From assembly GCA_003993805.1 (NCBI GenBank), contig RSEF01000020.1, positions 3,953,108-4,017,107 on the forward strand: a DNA stretch of 64,000 bases, written 5' to 3'. This DNA comes from Himantopus leucocephalus. Its lineage: Eukaryota; Chordata; Aves; Charadriiformes; Recurvirostridae. The stretch's first letter is position 1. Each line of letters begins with the position of its first letter. Of the stretch, positions 61,601 through 64,000 are shown in pieces. Under the pieces are notes generated by a model. The model saw only the letters and a list, made by a program, of their open reading frames with translations. It did no database searches and was not told the origin of the DNA. The translations under genes were made by a program, and so were the position numbers.

Positions 61601-63384
61601 CCACTGGTGAATGACTTGCCTATCACTCAGCTTGGATTAGGAGAGCAGGAGCTTGGGGCTGGCCAGAAACAGCAGAAGGGCAGTGGGTAAATTGGATATA
61701 CTGGCTGGGGTTCAGCGCTGTTATTACTGTCAAGCCTGCAAGTGTCGGGGGGGGTGAGCTGAGTGTAGGCGTGGGCTTCCTGCGCTGCCTTTGAGCTGAA
61801 CAAACCCACACTCTTTGGACTCGCTGCGGTGGGGGATGAGTTTTGTTCTTTGTTGTATTCTGCTTTTTTGTATCGGTTTCATCAAGGAGGTGTCAATGCC
61901 TTGAAATTATTTCCAGCAAACGTGGATTCCGGCATTCGTTTGGGTCGGGTGAAACAATCCTGTGACATGAAGTGTTTTATTTCCCTTCTGTCTGGTTTTG
62001 CCTTCCTTTTTGATAACATCAGACCAATGGCTTCCTAACAAAATTTCACTTTGGTTTCGATTTGCCTTTCTGGCAAGTGCATTTTCCAGATCTTTTAAAC
62101 AAAGCTTCATAAATCAACACTGATGTCATTGTGGGCATGTTTTCCATGTTCTGCTTTGGATGCCAGGAGTGCTCTGTCCCCAGGGACCGCCCTGACGTGC
62201 TGGGGAAAGAGCTCCCTCTGAGAGCGGGACAGCCGTCGGTCAGAAGCAGAGGCTGCAGGATGCTTTGGGAGCGACCAGCCCTGAAGTCCTTTGGATTGCC
62301 AGCTCTGAAGATGGTTATTGCCCTTTTAGCTTTGTTATCATTCTTTATTTTGCAGCTCTGGTTACGCTTAATAGTTGCATCTTTGCTAACAAATAAGATG
62401 GGACTTGAATATCTGTTGCTACCCTGGCCCCAGGGAGGTGATGCCAAACCTGTGACTTGTGCCTGTGCTGTCAGTGACATTCGAGGTGGGAAAAAAATTA
62501 GGTAGTGAAATGTCTGGACAAAAAACAGGGAATGAGCAAGTAAACAACAGAAGATGGGTACAGATCATCAAGATCTGTCAGCAGGGTTGAATTTGAAGAA
62601 TTCCCGGTGTTGCTATTAATTTACTTCCTCTGCCAGACTTACTGCTATTACCCCGTGCGAGATCTGTACCTCAGAGCAAAATTTATCTTTTACCTAGGGG
62701 CTAATGGCTTTTCATGTGTTTCAGAAATTTGCATTTTAATGGAATAAATCTTATCTTTTCCCTCTGAAGCAGTAATAAAAAAAAACCTATAAAAAATATG
62801 GCCTCTGGGACGCTTTCCTGAGATACCCAACAGTTCACGTCAAGTGTCCAAAGCAACCCCGGTGTATTTTCGACGCGGCAGGCCCCTGAACGTATTGGGC
62901 CTCTTGTCACAGATTGACAGCTTCTTGAGGCAAGACCTCATTTCCCCCCGCAGTGAGACCTCTCTTACGGTTTTAACTCAGGACCCCAAAGTCCCCGACT
63001 GCGGTTGAGCTCTCCTGGGCTGCGCCGCGCAGAGGCTGCACTCCGATGGCGCAAAGCGCAAGATAAAAACGTAGATTGTTCCAGCCCAACCGTATGAAAA
63101 TGATAGCTCTAACGGCAAAGTCTCCTTTGGAAGGAGGTTGGGGGGAAAATTGTATGCTGGTGCTCTCTGCTGGATAAAACCAAGAAGGCTTTTTCCTCCG
63201 TAGTGCTGCGGTGACTGTGGGTTCACACCAGCGTTGGGCTCTTGGCTGTGAAGGTCTCCTGCCACTCTGCCCGCACTGGGACACCCTGAGGGTGCGGGTT
63301 GCCTTTGGCTTGAACTGGCCAGGGCTAGCTGGGAGCAAGAGGTGTGTTAGGATTGCTGATCTGACTCCTCTCCTTCCCTTACAG

Positions 63385-63455
63385 TGTGTTACTTGCTGAA
63401 GAGCAACATCAGCCCAGACCTGTGCAATGAAGATGGATTAACTGCACTGCATCAG
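63385..63455 (+). CDS. PPP1R16B: PPP1R16B (TIMAP), second coding exon, residues 83-106
   Basis: With the last base of the previous exon this 71-base exon encodes 24 residues: VCYLLKSNI, then SPDLCNEDGLTALHQ. DGLTALH (99-105) is the ankyrin-repeat signature, and the exon ends within the first helix of that repeat, where the family continues with two cysteines. The acceptor is CTCCTTCCCTTACAG and the donor CAG|GTGAGG (GT at 63456). The exon is entered in phase 1 and left in phase 0, so skipping it would shift the frame. SPDLCNEDGLTALHQ matches PPP1R16B; the paralogue PPP1R16A has Ala where this has Cys96 (from memory). Residue 84 is Cys, where I recall Arg in both mammalian paralogues. Confidence 0.95.
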
Positions 63456-64000
63456 GTGAGGCGTGGGAGGAGGTCACAGCTCCCTGCGCTGGTGTGTCTC
63501 CCCGCTCCCCTCAGCAGACCTGCCGGGAGAACAGGGAAAGCTCTTGTATTTCATTTTGTTGCTCAGTTAAAGCAGTGAAACTTCACCACGTTGTGCTGGC
63601 GATCCTGTTTCTTGGGGAGCAAACTGAGACCAACCCCTTCTCTTGCTGTATCCCAAGCTTCGTTCGGTGATAATGTGACCTCAGGATTTGGGGCTGGGTT
63701 TCAGACGTGAACAACATTTCTCCCACCCTTTAATCTTTGCAGGGCTGTGCTGAAAATTCTTAAAGCAGGTTAACTCAAACTTAGAGACTCCTGCAACCAT
63801 GAGTTTTGAAAGCGGTTCAATAAATGCTGCACAGCCTGCTGCTGCTCTCTGTGGGCTGAGGGACTTCCAAAGGTCTGTATGGGATGTCAGCCGCTGATCG
63901 CCCGTGAAATACAGACTTGCCATAGTGGTGTGTAAGTCTGTGTCCTTCCCCAGAGCCTCTGCACTGATGCCATGAGGGTTTTTCTATTCTTCTTGCTAAG
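63456..64000 (+). other. PPP1R16B: Start of PPP1R16B intron 3 (cut by the window)
   Basis: The donor GTGAGG is followed by ordinary intron sequence with no recognisable feature. The next exon, which should begin with the continuation of the ankyrin repeat, is not reached. Confidence 0.85.

Larger units (their letters stand above)
33086..63384 (+). other. PPP1R16B: Intron 2 of PPP1R16B (about 30.3 kb plus an unsized gap)
   Basis: The donor is AAG|GTACGG at 33086 and the acceptor CCTTCCCTTACAG ends at 63384. No other gene is recognisable inside on either strand. It contains three CR1 remnants (36204, 41888, 45635), a 100-N gap at 36313-36412, single-N joints at 40025, 40477 and 44941, a 19-bp minisatellite at 46986, a GC-rich block at 46000-47620, and AT-rich blocks listed separately. 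The remaining stretches (33086-36203, 36413-38449, 48441-59689, 61601-63384) are ordinary intron sequence in which I see nothing specific beyond the items listed. Confidence 0.9.
13821..64000 (+). other. PPP1R16B: PPP1R16B gene, 5' part (truncated by the window)
   Basis: The gene spans the right four fifths of the window: probable exon 1 (to 14068), first coding exon (32839-33085), second coding exon (63385-63455) and the start of intron 3. The encoded protein, TIMAP, targets protein phosphatase 1 catalytic subunit, is enriched in endothelium, carries ankyrin repeats and ends in a prenylation signal (family knowledge; the C-terminus is outside the window). The paralogue PPP1R16A is excluded because the N-terminus here (HVDLLTELQLL, KVPTLERLRAAQKRRAQQ) and the KVSF motif match PPP1R16B. 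Large 5' introns are usual for this gene. Confidence 0.93.

Noticed and set aside
1..64000. CRISPR arrays, operons, ribosome binding sites, origins or other prokaryotic or phage systems
   Set aside because: The window is vertebrate intergenic and intronic DNA; no regularly spaced repeats or clustered coding frames exist.

Overview
This window is vertebrate nuclear DNA, almost certainly from a bird. It has widely spaced exons with consensus GT/AG splice sites, a CpG-island promoter, several CR1 LINE pieces (including the typical 3' end with repeated ATTCTATG octamers) and the 3' end of an avian-type endogenous retroviral LTR at the left edge. It is a draft assembly. There are two N gaps (13516-13786, and 36313-36412 of exactly 100 N) and ten isolated single Ns.

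One gene is recognisable: the 5' part of PPP1R16B (TIMAP), a protein phosphatase 1 targeting subunit, on the + strand. Its likely first, non-coding exon lies in a CpG island and ends at a consensus donor at 14068/14069. Intron 1 runs about 18.8 kb. The first coding exon is 32839-33085 (82 codons plus one base). Intron 2 runs about 30.3 kb. The second coding exon is 63385-63455 (71 bp). Joined, the two exons give the first 106 residues: the conserved N-terminal helix, a basic stretch, the PP1-docking motif KVSF and the start of the ankyrin repeats. The remaining exons lie beyond the right edge.

Layout: 1-148, degraded LTR end; 149-13515, upstream intergenic DNA with one CR1 3' end and a pyrimidine-rich block; 13516-13786, gap over the probable promoter; 13787-14520, CpG island with exon 1; 14069-32833, intron 1; 32834-33085, exon with the start codon; 33086-63384, intron 2 with three CR1 pieces, a 100-N gap, a 19-bp minisatellite and several AT-rich blocks that could be regulatory; 63385-63455, second coding exon; the rest is intron 3.

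I found no second protein-coding gene, tRNA, rRNA, CRISPR array or bacterial feature, and no sign of an undescribed multi-gene system. The most robust unexpected signal concerns the assembly: six of the ten single Ns sit exactly between near-identical direct repeats, which indicates unmerged contig overlaps (false tandem duplications). Possible biology includes an upstream ORF or alternative acceptor before the start codon, a G-rich, R-loop-prone segment next to the exon 1 donor, an inverted pair of TCF/LEF-type sites upstream, a telomere-like G-quadruplex motif in intron 2, and an arginine-to-cysteine difference in the first ankyrin unit. These are leads, not established functions.
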